NCBI GenBank assembly: GCA_020466095.1
Contig: CM035806.1
Coordinates: 141,081,934 to 141,145,933, forward strand
Origin: Chlorops oryzae
Taxonomy: Eukaryota > Arthropoda > Insecta > Diptera > Chloropidae
Direction: 5' to 3'
DNA length: 64,000 nucleotides
Below the pieces are notes generated by a model. It was not told where the DNA came from and made no database searches. It worked only from the letters and a program-made list of their open reading frames with translations. Made by a program: the position numbers and the translations under genes. This document shows, piece after piece, positions 12,774 through 28,754 of this stretch (positions within the stretch are counted from its first letter, which is position 1; each line of letters opens with the position of its first letter).

Positions 12774-13164
12774 GAATCTCCATCTACTCAGTGCTGCCAG
12801 GCTTATTGTTTTTGAAAATGTGACAGGCAAAGGAAAATATCTTCAAAAATAATTCATTTTTATAATTCAAAAGAAAAAATCTTTGGAATTTCAACTGAAA
12901 AGTTTTTTTGAAGATTAAAAATGTTTGTGTCAAATGTATTTCGGTAGTAGTTCAACTAGGTTTATTACATATATTCATATCTCAATTTATTATTTTTTTT
13001 CCTTTAAGAGACATGTATATTGAAGCCGACAACTGAAATGTAGCCGTCTTACTTTCACATGCGATAGATAGAAAATAGCTTTAAAAAAAAGTTGAATTGA
13101 CTCAGTGTTGATAGGCTGAGGGATTTTTCAAATTTTAAAGGAAATTTTGGATTATCTTTTGAAA

Positions 13165-13328
13165 GTCGCTGTTCATATTAGGTGACAAATCACCAGCGAC
13201 AAAACTGTTTTGATGGCAAGGGACGCACGGGGAAGAGAAAAAAACGCTCCCATACCACATCCCCGAACGTCCCTCGGCCTCAAAACAACTGTGTCGCTAG
13301 TGGTTTCTCGCCTAATATGAACAGCGAC
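13165..13328. mobile_element. 164-bp palindromic MITE, ends GTCGCTGTTCATATTAGG, AAA duplication
   Basis: The ends GTCGCTGTTCATATTAGG and CCTAATATGAACAGCGAC are exact inverses. AAA flanks both sides (13162-13164, 13329-13331). A second copy of identical length lies at 33251-33414 and a damaged one near 34480-34662. The open frame entering golgin104 from 13182 is translated from this element, so it does not extend the protein. Confidence 0.9.
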
Positions 13329-13508
13329 AAACTGATTCGAAAAGAGATACTTCTATTGAAATATATGAAAATAAATCTTTATTTGGAAGAAAAACCTTTA
13401 TTTCTGGCAGCACTGGCTCTACTCCATTCAAAGTATAAACATGGGAAAGTGAAAAATTATGTTAAATCCACGAAGGTTTTTGGAAAAACAACCAATTTCC
13501 CCCCGAAG

Positions 13509-18440
<4,932 letters not shown>

Positions 18441-18540
18441 CTCAAAGTTAACGAGCGGGCATCTTATAGATTTACCTGCGTTCCAACGTATACATATATT
18501 TCTGTATATGCATTCCATTTACTTTCCATTAGTGAAGTTA

Positions 18541-18572
<32 letters not shown>

Positions 18573-18755
18573 CATTTAAAATGCCTTAAATGTGTCGACA
18601 ATAGACATAAGCAGGGTGTAAATAAATACAAATTGTAAATTACCATTTCAAAAAAAAAAAAAAAACAAGCTACATAGTTAGATTTACAATGACGAATTGC
18701 TTAATATAAATAATTATTTTATTGAAGATTTTTGAATTTGATATCAATTGGCCGT
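18441..18755. other. Convergent 3' spacer, golgin104 and mRpS34
   Basis: Non-coding 315 bp. It holds an AT microsatellite and T run (18540-18572), AATAAA-type poly-A signals for golgin104 near 18621-18627, and for mRpS34 on the other strand (AATAAA at 18718-18723, about 33 bp past its stop). Confidence 0.6.
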
Positions 18756-19372
18756 TTATAAAACGCCTTCGTATAGTTTGGAGCTTTTCGGTTTTACCAA
18801 ATCGATTGAAAAATCAATTGTCGGCTTTTCATTTTCTTTTGCGCAACGAAACAATCTATTGTCGGTCTTCTTGAAATGAACATCCATCATTGGTAGTTTT
18901 TCGCCCGTCTCCTCGATAACGTACTCCCGTAGTAGCGGTGGCAAATCAATTTTATTTGGTATTAGTTTCTCGACTGCTTTATTGGCATTTTGAAGGTATT
19001 TCAACTCCTCGTCCTTTGGAACGAGCTCGAAGTCCGCCTTGTAACTTGAATTGTATAGAACTAATGGCTTCGCGGAAGTGACTCCTCGCCAGGTCTTTTC
19101 GACCGTTACACGCACTTTTCGAAAATCCTAAATTAAAAAGATTAAGTTATTATTGCCATAATGATAGATTATATGAAATTTACCTTTTCGTCTTCCGGTG
19201 CTTTTACCGCCTGCACTTTTAGAATTCGATAGAAGCATGGCTCCTCATAGCGTTGAAATGTTTTTCTAACAACAATGCGACCAATGCCGAAGTTTCGTAA
19301 ATTTCCAACTATTTCCCACAATGTGTGTCCATAGAAATTCGTTGTACGGCCGACCAATTGCACCGCACTCAT
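18756..19372 (-). CDS. mRpS34: Small ribosomal subunit protein mS34, mitochondrial
   Basis: Two minus-strand exons (19184-19372 and 18756-19127) join in phase 0 and give 186 residues. The product is a structural protein of the mitochondrial small ribosomal subunit, specific to mitochondrial ribosomes. Diagnostic blocks match animal mS34: NLRNFGIGRIVVRKTFQRYE followed by EPCFYRI, then LVPKDEEL, then LPPLLREYVIEETGEKLPMM. Length is close to the family norm. The initiator codon opens the conserved MSAVQLVGRTT segment with no upstream in-frame alternative. A poly-A signal follows the stop by 33 bp. Two TATCGATA motifs lie about 400-450 bp upstream, as often seen at fly housekeeping promoters. No abnormalities. 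Confidence 0.95.
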
Positions 19373-19772
19373 AATTACAGTTTATTTGCTATTTTAAAAT
19401 TTAATTACCTCCTAGTTTACGCAACAGTGCTGTCGTTTTTTAATGTCAGTAAAGTACTAAAAGTGTTGCAGAAATAGTAGCTTTTTGAATATAATAGTAG
19501 CTTCGCGATTGAAAAGTTCTTTAATTTCTAGATATAATTTTGTGTAATTAATTATGATAAGGAATTTTTCTTCGCAAAATAGCTCGATTATGTTATGTAT
19601 ACAAGATGTATACATATGCATAACAACAAGAGCCAAGAAACCTCCAAATTGTATTTATAATAAGTGTGTATAAAAAAAGTAGTAAATGAGTTAAAGGAGG
19701 AGCACGTATAGTATTTCGAATTAAAAAAGAGGAACATTTTGTCAGCAGTGTTATGCAATAGACTTGCAAAAC

Positions 19773-19819
19773 TATCGATAATTTCACTATTCTAGTGGTG
19801 GTTTCCATCATTATCGATA
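19773..19819. promoter_or_regulatory. Paired DRE-like TATCGATA motifs upstream of mRpS34
   Basis: Two perfect TATCGATA palindromes, at 19773-19780 and 19812-19819, lie about 400-450 bp upstream of the mRpS34 start codon. This word is the DREF/BEAF target in flies. Assignment to mRpS34 is by proximity. Confidence 0.45.
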
Positions 19820-20386
19820 CGATAGCATTGCGCGCGTATACATGAGGCCTTTTATGCGGTCCATAAACAGTGCTTCTGAATCGCCGATCAGCCCTGTACG
19901 TGTGTGATCGATGCTCTGACATACATTCGATTCAAATTCCTGTATTCATTCATTTTTCTGTTGCTGCCGTCGAGTAAAGTTCGCATCGCTATGCCTATAA
20001 CGGATGACGTTTTATTTGCAATCGCAATAATTCTAAGTGAAGGAGAAAGAAAAAAGCGAAAAGAAAATTTGTCTGCATTGTCATTACTTTTGACATCCCA
20101 CAAAGCAGTCAGCGACCGATAAACATCAATAAATTCCAAAAGGAATTCATGCTCATTTTCTTTTTCCGTGGACATGTTGACTGCTCGGCACTTTCCTAAG
20201 AATAAATTTTGCCAAACACACGATTCATGCGATTCGCAGGTACTCGATTCATGCCATGATTTCTAAAAATTTCGTCATCACGGAATGATCGGCGATTCAC
20301 GAAAATTCGTGTCAGTGTGCTGCAATCACCAATTTACTAACAACATACACACGGCATACCAGGAATCACCACGATGCCTGCTTTGG

Positions 20387-20605
20387 GCATTACATTAGTC
20401 AATAGTTGACACGTACAATTCCTATCGTAGTTTTCTTTTAGGAGATTTGCATTCGCTTTTACACTTACTCGAAAGAATGTATCGTCAATTCTTCTTTGTA
20501 TGCCTTTTATGACATTTCCTCTTCACACAGGGTGATATTTTATAATACTAGCAAAATAAATTTATGTATCTTCTGATTAAAGCGATGTGATAGCAGACCA
20601 GAACA
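20387..20605. repeat. Dispersed repeat, family B fragment
   Basis: It begins with ATTACATTAGTCAATAGTTG and is collinear with 27101-27119 plus 27695-27890. It therefore preserves the uninterrupted sequence into which another element inserted at the latter site. Confidence 0.7.
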
Positions 20606-22180
20606 GATTACATTTTCAATACAAATTTGATTCAATTGGGATCAGCACAAATTGTTTTACACCATTTGCACGCGTATAAACCGCACACAATCTCGTCCTT
20701 TCCGTGGTTTATAGTGCTAGTCTTCTGCTTCTAGAGATATTTGCATTAAATAAGGAATTTGAGCTTATATTTAGCCGCCGATTAAAATTTTAATAGCTGT
20801 TTATCTGAGTGAGGTATTCTATGGCCAGGTTCTCTTTACTATAACACCCTTACTTTTTTCATTTTGAAACATGAATTTGAAAAATATATAAATTCCTTTT
20901 ATGTCGAATTATCTTGCTTTTTATTTGGTTTTATTATGTTTTAAGAACTCTTTTGAGTACTCGGTTCAGTATCGATAAAAGCTTTGCGCTTAGAGTATTT
21001 ATGCATCGCTGACGAAGTCGTTCAATTTAAACGCAATATTGAATACTGCTTTGCGAAGGGTCGCAGATACTCAAATGTACTCTAAAATGAAGGAGCATCT
21101 CTACTTTGTTGTTTGCATTTTCAATTTTACTTAAAAAGGGTCAAAATATAAAGCTACGGCATGTTTAAAAATCGCAAATTCTTCGACTTATTTTTGACAG
21201 TCAGCTGATTTTTACTCAACTTCACCACACCATTTGGAGCCATATAGCATTTTGACAGGCTTTCCCATACTGTAATACTTGATTATCAGGCAGCCTTTTA
21301 GGTAGGCAGTGCTGCCATTCGTAGGGAAATTTCCCTATTTTAGGGATTTTTTGGGAGAAAAATTGCTTGCAGTTGATACAACATTTGACGTGTCTATACC
21401 GCGCATTAGGCATTCCTTTGAAAAGAGGTATCAATTTTTTGGCAAGCCTACCTAACGGTAGAATATTTTAGGGCTAGCGTCAAAATTAAGTAATGCTGTG
21501 AAAAAAGATAAAATTCTGTAAAGAGCTGCAAGTCCAAAAACATTCTTTCGACTTAACAATTTTTATTCCATAGTGATGCTTCATCTAGTCCAAAAAAAAA
21601 TTCTAAACAAGTAGTCGATATTATAGCATGAAAAACTATACTTTCGCATAGCACAAAGCCGTTTACATCAGCCGTCTCTTTTATGCATACGTAATTTAAC
21701 AAAGGCTTTTATCCTACTCGCTCTCACTAATATCATACCCTAAACTTTTTATTTTATTTGGATTAGTGTTTATAAATTTTTTTTCAACTGTATTAGTGTT
21801 TCGGGTAGGCATGTCTTGCAGGGTTAATGAACTGTGTTTAAAAAAGTTCAAAATTCTTGCTCCCTTTATATTCCCTTCCCAGTGTTTAGACAATTTAATG
21901 TCATAAAAAATAAACAAGAGGTGTATTGAACAATTGCAAAAATATTGATCATTTATTATAAAACATTGTGAGAGTAAACATGATTAAAAAACTAAGTTAA
22001 TCGAGTCATGTTCCACTTAAAACTATAGTTTTGTGTTGAATTGCCAGTCTATAATTATTGTTTTTGTTGTGCGCATTAGTTGCAAAAAACAAATAGCGTG
22101 AATAATTTTTAAAACGTTATCTTTTGACTAATAAAAATTTCTGTTATAAATGGTCAGTCACAAGAGTTAAAAGGCACAAT

Positions 22181-25100
22181 TCACAATTGACAGACGAAAA
22201 AAATCCCTTTGCATGCTTTACATTTTTCAGCCCCGATTCCATCGTTGAATGGCACCAAGGATTCAAAATAACTTTCAACCTGAACAAGTATTTCACTAGA
22301 CTTGCTTTCCAAGAACTCATAGCAGAATTGCTTATAATTTTTAACGCAATGCATAAACATTTTATAAAGCACCGTTTCGGCAGGCATAAATGTACGCAAA
22401 TTTCGATCGAAATTTGCGGAATATTCTTCGATAAAAGTGCGACTGAGATTCAATAAAAGTCGGACGGATTCATTACAAAAATATTTTGTCATGCCGCTCA
22501 AAATGTCCATTAAATTTGAGGGATTAACGATGTGCTGAACGAAACGACAGCCTAAATATTCGGTTAGGCGTAGTAAATAAACGCTAGGACCATCACCGGT
22601 CGTGCAGTTCCCTAACAATTTAGTCAATTCCTTTATAAATGCATCAGCTATTTTGGCTTTGGGCTGGAGGTATGGGTTCTGTTGATGCAAATCCAGCAAG
22701 ACATCCTTAAAGGGAACATCATTCACAAGGCGTATAACATCAATTGATCTAACGGAATCGGTGAAATTGTTGCGCATTTTCACAGAACCTGCGGAAACTT
22801 TATTGATGAGATTTCTAAAAGAATGAAAATAAAGGATTAATATAAATGATATCCTCGAAAAGGGTGAAGTTGAATGTCGTGTCAGTGTAAGAACCTTATT
22901 TCTTTTATTAGTTGAGAACGAACTGCAATACTACGATCATTCCTATTGTTGGCTTCTGAAGCTTTTACTGCAATTTTGAAATTATTAATCGAATGCGTAA
23001 AGACAATCAATGATGACGCCAGCTGGAGCACATCTATCTTTGTTATTGTATCTTTGTCGTTTATTTTCTACAATAAAATATCCAAATAATAGTTATTCAT
23101 TCTTGAAATAGCTTCATTAGTACTTACCATAAAAATATCATAGACACTATTCGCAGCACTTGAGCCCGAGAACAGTATGGAAGTTACATTCATGCCACCT
23201 ACGGCGATCTTTGCGCTCTAAGGACAGAAATTGAATTTTTATAGAATACGGTAGCATTCGAGCCATCTACAGAACCACACATACCAATGATATGTCATTT
23301 CCGGCTGTTGCAGCACATTTTAAGGCCTTTGTGGCACCTGAAGCGCCCAAACCAATTGCTCCAGATGCAATGCCAAGCCAATTGCCGCGAGCATCACGAT
23401 CTGTCAGAGCTATTGATTGTTCATGACGGCCACGATCGGACAATTGCATGGCGGAGCGTACAGTCGTGTATGCTGCAGTCGTTAACGTAACAACTGTTGC
23501 AGCAGCCATAAGGGGCGCAGCGACGGTCACAGCTAGTGCTGCAGCCGTTGGAATCGTTGCGACTAAGCCACCGACCGTTGCAAGAGTATCGGTTTTATTT
23601 AAGATACGATGTTTTGGAAGCGCCGCTGGTGTGGGCACCAAAATTAGCCGTACCTGTGTGTTTTAAATAAATTGCTTATTATTCTTGAATTCGTAAGGAA
23701 AAAGGAAACGATTTTGAATAGGTATCTCAATCTACATACCTCGTCATTGTCATCGAACGTATAAATTCCATTGACTGGAGCAATCATTATACCTTTTGGT
23801 AGCACATTCGTCTCGACAAAGTCTGCCCAGTTCTTATAAACACGCCCAGTCTCATCAACAAATACCATGCAACAGTCATGGCTATCCTTGTCATTAATAT
23901 CTTTTTGAGCAATGAAGTTTCATTCGAGTTACTCAAGCTGTTTCCAAATGAAATGAAAAGGTACTTACTCAAACATTTTCGAGTGCGAAAAAGTGGATGG
24001 CAAGAGAATTTTTCCGATTTTCGAGCCAAATTGATGTCACATTCCTCGGCGACCAGAACGTATATAACGGTCGATAGGAGCGTACGATTTGTATATTTCC
24101 CTGTTATTTAGAAATGAAAAAAATAAACAAACAAAATATGTAATTAAATACTTCAATAGCAATCGGAAAATCACTCACTTTGCATCCATACACTTTCAAA
24201 GATAATTTTACGCATTCTTTCAATCGGTTTTTTCTTCCATTCGTCTTTTATTGGTATGAGGGCTTCAATTTTATAATTTAGAATATCAGCTTCATCTGGT
24301 CCCAGACTATAAGTTTATATAAGAGAATTTCAGATAACCTTGTTGCACACAATACGAACAACGAAAAAGGGGAATCCCCAACATTTGACCAAAGACTACT
24401 CTTAGGATTGGATTCAGCATGATACAAGAAAACAAGATAGCGCCACTTGAGAGAGGAATCGTCACAAACTCAAAATCGCGATTCGTTGTTGTTTCCCATG
24501 TTAATTCGGCTTTTTACTTTTTTGAATAGCATGGGAAACAACAACAATTTCTCGCTCAGTGACGTCACAAACTCAATTTTCGGCTCTCAGAGAGAGCCTC
24601 AAAATAGCGGTACTGAAGTGGCGCTATCTTGTTTTCTTGTATCATGGGCAGGGCTGGGCGCAATACAGAAGCAAGTATAACCTGATGAACATGTAGTGGT
24701 GCAACAACTTCATAAAATACAAATTCGCTCTTCATTTTGCGAAGACGAGCGACATAGGTCTTACCTCCAGAAGCATTCATGCCAAACCATATATAACTAT
24801 ATATGTCACTCAGGAGCCGTTTCCATTTTGGCTCTTTTCACCACGGTCTTGGGTACCCACCATGGTCTTGGGTACCCACCAAAAAGAGCATTTTGTACTG
24901 AGGTACTCACCAAAAGTATTTCTCTCTCGCTCTTCTTTTGCCTGCCGAGTAGCATCTCTTTCTAACTGGCGCGAAACGTCCCGCGCAATATCTCTGAGAG
25001 TGACATATATTGTTATATATGACAACAATTAAATTCGTTTCGCGTGCGCTCTTTATATATGTACACGCGAGCAACGAATTTTTGCTCTCACTTGCACATT

Positions 25101-26869
25101 TCTTGCTCGCGTGCCCAGCCCTGATCATGGGATTCAGTATCGAATGCATGATACAAAGAGAGCAAGATAGCGCCATTTCCGGTACCGCTATTTTGTAGCA
25201 TTCGCATTGTTGTTGTTTCCCATGCTAAAGTATAGTTGTGACGTTGGGCTTAACATGCAAAACAACAAAACAACAACAACGAAGCTCTCATTTTGTATTT
25301 GTGACGTCATCGGGCTGAAATGGCGCTATCTTGTTTTCTTGTATCATGTATCGAATGTATGTATACATACATGTATACATATATGTATAATGAACAAGGT
25401 AGATAGTAGGGTAGGAGAAAAAGGGTTGGAAATTTCTTCAAAAAAGAAATGGTTGTTGGTTTTTGAAAAACATAAGCCCCTATGATATATTAGGTGTAGT
25501 AAAAAGAAATCCATCATTTTTGCATTAAATTGAGGGCTTTATTTAAGATAGTTAGAATGACCCGATTTAGGTCAAATATGCGCCGTTTTGTTCGATAACT
25601 TGTTGCCATTTTAAAGGTAATTTCATTATGCCTCTCTCATAGAAGCCCTCGTTCCTATTAGCAAAAAATTGAGACAGTCGAATTTCAGAAGCCTCTCTTG
25701 AAGCGAATGTTTCACCAGCAAAATTGTTCGCCATGGACAGGAACAGATGGTAATCACTTGGTGCCAGGTCCGGAATATAAGGTGGATGCAGAAGAACCTC
25801 CCAACCAAACTCCCGGAGCTTCTGGCGAGTCACTATCGATGTGTGTGGCCTGGCGTTGTCCTGATGGAACACAATTCCTCTCCTATTGGCCAAAGCTGGC
25901 CGCTTATGGGCGATTGCTTCCTTCAGACGGTCCAATTGTTGACAGTAGAGTTCCGAGTTAAGAGTTTTGCCGTATGGGAGCAGCTCATAGTAGATAATTC
26001 CCTGCCAATCCCACCAAACACACAGCAAAACCTTCCTGGCCGTCAATCCTGGCTTGGCCACCGTTTCCGCCGGTTCACCGTGTTTCGACCACGACCGTTT
26101 TTGCTTGACGTTGTCGTAAGTGACCCACTTTTCATCACCAGTCACCAACCGCTTCAGAAATGGGTCGATTTTGTTGCGGTTCAGCAGCGATTCGCAGATG
26201 GAAATTCGGTCTATGAGGTTTTTTTGCGTTAACTCGTGTGGCACCCATACATCGAGCTTCTTTGTGTATCCAGCCTTATTCAAATGGTTCCAAACGGTTT
26301 TTTGTGCAATCTTTAGCTCTTTTGCAATCGAAACAGTGCTAACATGACGGTCGGACTCGATAATTTCCATGATTTTATCGACATTTTCGACAATTGGCCT
26401 TCCAGTGCGTGGTGCATCCTTGACATCGAAGTTACCGGAACGGAATCGACGAAACCAAAGTTGCGCATGATTGGCTGTTACAGTATCAGGTCCATAAACG
26501 CTATTCACATTTTCAGCCGCCTGGCTTGCGTTTTCTCCCTTATCGAAGAAAAACTGTAAAATGTAGCGAATTTTCTCTTTGCTGATGTCCATCTTTGACA
26601 AGATCTCAAACAAAACTGAATCAATCAATCAAAAAAGTGTCAAATAAGCTTTTTTAGTAGGAACTGTCATCTTTCTAATGCCCCCTAGCGGAACACGATC
26701 GGACTTATACAACGCGAGATGCAGATAAATAACGCTATCTATTGGAAAAATAATGGATTTCTTTTTACTACACCTAATAGTTTAATACTTACCAGTCCCA
26801 TATTATTTGTGATCTGAAGCCACAGGAAAGCGCCAAATCGCGTTGCACATCAATAGCCGTTCGCGTCAT
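22181..26869 (-). CDS. DUF4781 domain protein
   Basis: Eight minus-strand exons (26793-26869, 24179-24306, 23969-24100, 23740-23900, 23285-23653, 23128-23217, 22895-23067, 22181-22814) join without a frame break to give 587 residues. The central alanine/threonine/valine-rich block (LATVGGLVATIPTAAALAVT and on, about residues 186-225) is the hallmark of DUF4781 proteins. It could form membrane-associated helices. Function is unknown to me. The N-terminal half carries the segments LGPDEADILNYKIEALIP and LLSTVIYVLVAEECDINLAR. The C-terminal exon is helical and ends with a CKACKG motif. Intron 1 (24307-26792) contains a mariner, a hAT element and two P-like MITEs. Exon 1 ends in phase 2 and exon 2 opens in that phase, which excludes the apparent exon inside the hAT. 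A TATCGATA lies 209 bp upstream. Confidence 0.88.
24418..24646. mobile_element. P-element-like MITE, copy 1, 8-bp duplication
   Basis: The ends CATGATACAAGAAAACAAGA (continuing TAGCGCCACTT) are near-perfect inverses. GGATTCAG precedes it (24410-24417) and follows it at 25130-25137, once the later hAT insertion at 24649-25123 is removed. CATGAT ends of about 30 bp plus an 8-bp duplication match the P-element superfamily. Internal inverted copies of TTGTTGTTTCCCATG are also present. It lies in intron 1 of the DUF4781 gene. Confidence 0.85.
24649..25123. mobile_element. hAT-like non-autonomous element, ATCATGGG duplication
   Basis: The ends CAGGGCTGGGC and GCCCAGCCCTG are perfect inverses, with a perfect 8-bp duplication ATCATGGG (24641-24648, 25124-25131). 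It is inserted at the very end of the P-like MITE copy 1. Inside is a tandem pair of about 20 bp (GGTCTTGGGTACCCACC, 24844-24880). No transposase is present. Confidence 0.9.
25147..25348. mobile_element. P-element-like MITE, copy 2, 9-bp duplication
   Basis: Same family as 24418-24646, with ends CATGATACAAAGAGAGCAAG and TTCTTGTATCATG. The flanking duplication is TATCGAATG (25138-25146 and 25349-25357). It landed 9 bp beyond the original right flank of copy 1. Confidence 0.85.
25490..26777 (-). mobile_element. Full-length mariner transposon
   Basis: The 1288-bp element is bounded by inverted repeats TTAGGTGTAGTAAAAAGAAA (continuing about 12 more bases with one mismatch) and flanked by TA on both sides (25488-25489, 26778-26779). 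It contains one uninterrupted transposase frame. The intact ends and frame suggest a recent, possibly still mobile, insertion. It lies in intron 1 of the DUF4781 gene in the same orientation as the gene. Confidence 0.96.
25567..26628 (-). CDS. Mariner transposase
   Basis: A single open frame of 353 codons; the Met at 26592 (MDISKEKIRYILQFF) is a likelier start and leaves about 341 residues, near the usual 340-350. Two helix-turn-helix units make up the N-terminal DNA-binding region; the second includes STVSIAKELKIAQKTVWNHL. The linker WVPHELTQKN matches the mariner WVPHEL signature. The catalytic triad is Asp in VTGDEKWVTYD, Asp in FHQDNARPH and Asp in PDLAPSDYHLF; the last two are separated by 34 residues, the mariner D,D34D arrangement. 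The usual YSPDLAPSD reads YIPDLAPSD here. The protein excises and reinserts the element at TA sites. I cannot fix the subfamily. Confidence 0.95.
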   Translation of the reverse strand: MIDSVLFEILSKMDISKEKIRYILQFFFDKGENASQAAENVNSVYGPDTVTANHAQLWFRRFRSGNFDVKDAPRTGRPIVENVDKIMEIIESDRHVSTVSIAKELKIAQKTVWNHLNKAGYTKKLDVWVPHELTQKNLIDRISICESLLNRNKIDPFLKRLVTGDEKWVTYDNVKQKRSWSKHGEPAETVAKPGLTARKVLLCVWWDWQGIIYYELLPYGKTLNSELYCQQLDRLKEAIAHKRPALANRRGIVFHQDNARPHTSIVTRQKLREFGWEVLLHPPYIPDLAPSDYHLFLSMANNFAGETFASREASEIRLSQFFANRNEGFYERGIMKLPLKWQQVIEQNGAYLT

Positions 26870-27077
26870 ATTTCTATTGTTTTATTGTAGTACATTTATA
26901 ATTAAACTATATGCACATAACAGAAAAGACAAATAAAGCAAAAAAGAAGATTCCAAACGAAACTCTGCACTGCACACTACAGTTGCAAGACTATATTGAT
27001 GCAGTGCTGCCAGATCAGTTATGTTAAATTCTGCTAGCGAATTAGGGCTGGGAAAAAGATCGATATTAACCGATGTG

Positions 27078-27085
27078 TATCGATA
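27078..27085. promoter_or_regulatory. DRE-like TATCGATA upstream of the DUF4781 gene
   Basis: A perfect TATCGATA lies 209 bp before the DUF4781 start codon, just before a cluster of transposons. Assignment as a promoter element is by position and known fly usage. Confidence 0.45.
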
Positions 27086-27119
27086 CGCGGCAGCATGGAG
27101 GCCTTTTACATTAGTCAAT

Positions 27120-27694
27120 GAGGCCTTTTACACTAGGGCAATTATCGCCGGCAATTTTTTCCAAGTTCTCTTTTGGAGTCGCCTTCGCTTTTACACGTAT
27201 GAAAAAGATTTCCGAGCAATTTTTATTTTTTTTTGTCTGTTTTTGACGTTTGCCCTGTTCGCGCAGGGCTGATTTTTGGAATAAATTAAAATAACATAAT
27301 TAAGTATCCCTGATTTAGGGTTGATTTTAAAATTTAAAAAACACATCCTGGCATATTCCGGCGATTTAATATAATAAATGCACGGATTTTGTTGCATTAG
27401 CACAATTAGCTTTTCTATGCATTCGCGCGGCTACATCCCCGACATTTGAAATTTTAAATTTTATATTTCCCGAAAATATCAGTTGTTAGCACCTCGAAAG
27501 TAGGAAGCGAATGAAGCAAACGTCAAAAACTAGCTCGCAACCATCTTCACATTTGACAAAACGAAAGAGAGCAAAACGGAATTGCCGAGTACGGGCAATT
27601 CTGAAATGAGCAATTTTTCTCTACCCCCCTGATCAGCGTCTCGCCTACAAACGAAAAAAATTGCCGGCGATAATTGCCTAGTGTAAAAGGCCAC
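27120..27694. mobile_element. MITE family A, copy 1, ends GAGGCCTTTTACACTAGG, AAT duplication
   Basis: The ends GAGGCCTTTTACACTAGG and CCTAGTGTAAAAGGCCAC are inverses, with further pairing through GCCGGCAATTTTTT. AAT flanks both sides (27117-27119, 27695-27697). The uninterrupted target sequence is preserved at 20387-20420, so this is a verified insertion of 575 bp. Confidence 0.92.
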
Positions 27695-27884
27695 AATAGT
27701 TGACCGTCAATTCCTATCGATATTCCCTTTTGGAGTTGCATTCGCTTTTACACTTACTCGAAAGAATTGATCGTCAATTCTTGCTTTGTGTGCCTTTTAT
27801 GACATTTTCCTCTTCCACACAGGGATGATATTTTATAAAATACTAGCAAAATAAATTTTGTATCTCTGATTAAGGGTTGATAGC

Positions 27885-28480
27885 AGAAACGTAAATACAG
27901 CACTACCTGTTTTGTTTAATGAAATTAATTGTTAATGCTAAGGAGTTTTTCAAAATGCTTGAATTAAAAATGCTTTTTGAAAAAGACAACTTTTAGTGAG
28001 TAGCTGTTAAATTGTTCTGTTTGAAAATATATTTTATATACAATTTGTAGCAGTAAACTATCTAGGCGCTTTTCATATTGTTAAAAAAATAAAGGCAAAA
28101 CTCCAGAAACGACGGAACATTTCAGGCGTTTTGGGCGAAAGAAATGTAGCTGCTTCGTGTTAAATTTTATGACATTTTCCTCTCAAGGACAGCGCTATAT
28201 TTTTCAAATTTGCCCGGAATCCAACAACTATAAAGCTTTGTTATCAGAAACTTAAATACATGGAAACCTGTTTTGTTTAATTAAATTATTTGTTATGCTA
28301 AGGAGTTTTTCAAATGCTTTAATTAAATTGCTTTTTTGAAAATGACAATTTTTAGTGAGTATCTGTTAACATTCTTGTATATGAAAATTAATGCTCATAA
28401 CAATTTAGAGTAAACTATCTAGGGATATTAACTATTGTTAATAGGATGGCGAAACTCCAGAACGACGGAACTTTTCAGGC
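27885..28480. repeat. Tandem direct repeat, unit about 355 bp, two diverged copies
   Basis: The blocks from about 27888 and 28246 share CAGAAACgTAAATACA, CTGTTTTGTTTAATGAAATT, GCTAAGGAGTTTTTCAAA, AGTAAACTATCTAGG and GACGGAACATTTCAGGCG in the same order. The copies differ by many small indels, so the duplication is old. Confidence 0.8.
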
Positions 28481-28754
28481 GCCGACTAAAAATATTGCGT
28501 GGCTTTAAATACATTTCAATGGATTGCTTCAATGTTGCAGCTAAATGTTTACCATATTTGCCGCGATACCGAAACGTCAAAAATAAAATGCCTCCTTGGT
28601 TATCGAACTTATCGATGGCTGGTAGAAAATTCTGACATTTTTTTATTCGTTTACGTTTTAGGAATTCAGCATCGCATGCTATGTGATATGTTTTGACTTA
28701 TTTTTATTGATCAATATTAAGGATCTACATTCTTGTATAGACCTTAAGTAAGGT

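Larger units (their letters stand above)
19373..22180. other. Repeat-rich intergenic stretch without a gene
   Basis: About 2.8 kb with no supported coding region; the open frames here are short and isolated. The segment about 20387-20605 resembles 27690-27890 (shared words ATTCGCTTTTACACTTACTC and ATACTAGCAAAATAAATTT), so it is part of a dispersed repeat. The rest is unassigned. Confidence 0.55.

Noticed and set aside
13182..13508. N-terminal extension of golgin104 from an upstream Met
   Set aside because: The first 49 codons are translated from a palindromic MITE present elsewhere in the window; the Met at 13509 opens the family-like acidic region.
24682..24796. Exon-like minus-strand frame (IWFGMNASGGKTYVARLRKM) first taken as exon 2 of the DUF4781 gene
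   Set aside because: It lies inside the hAT element with a perfect 8-bp duplication. Including it breaks the frame into the next exon, while joining exon 1 directly to 24306 keeps the frame.
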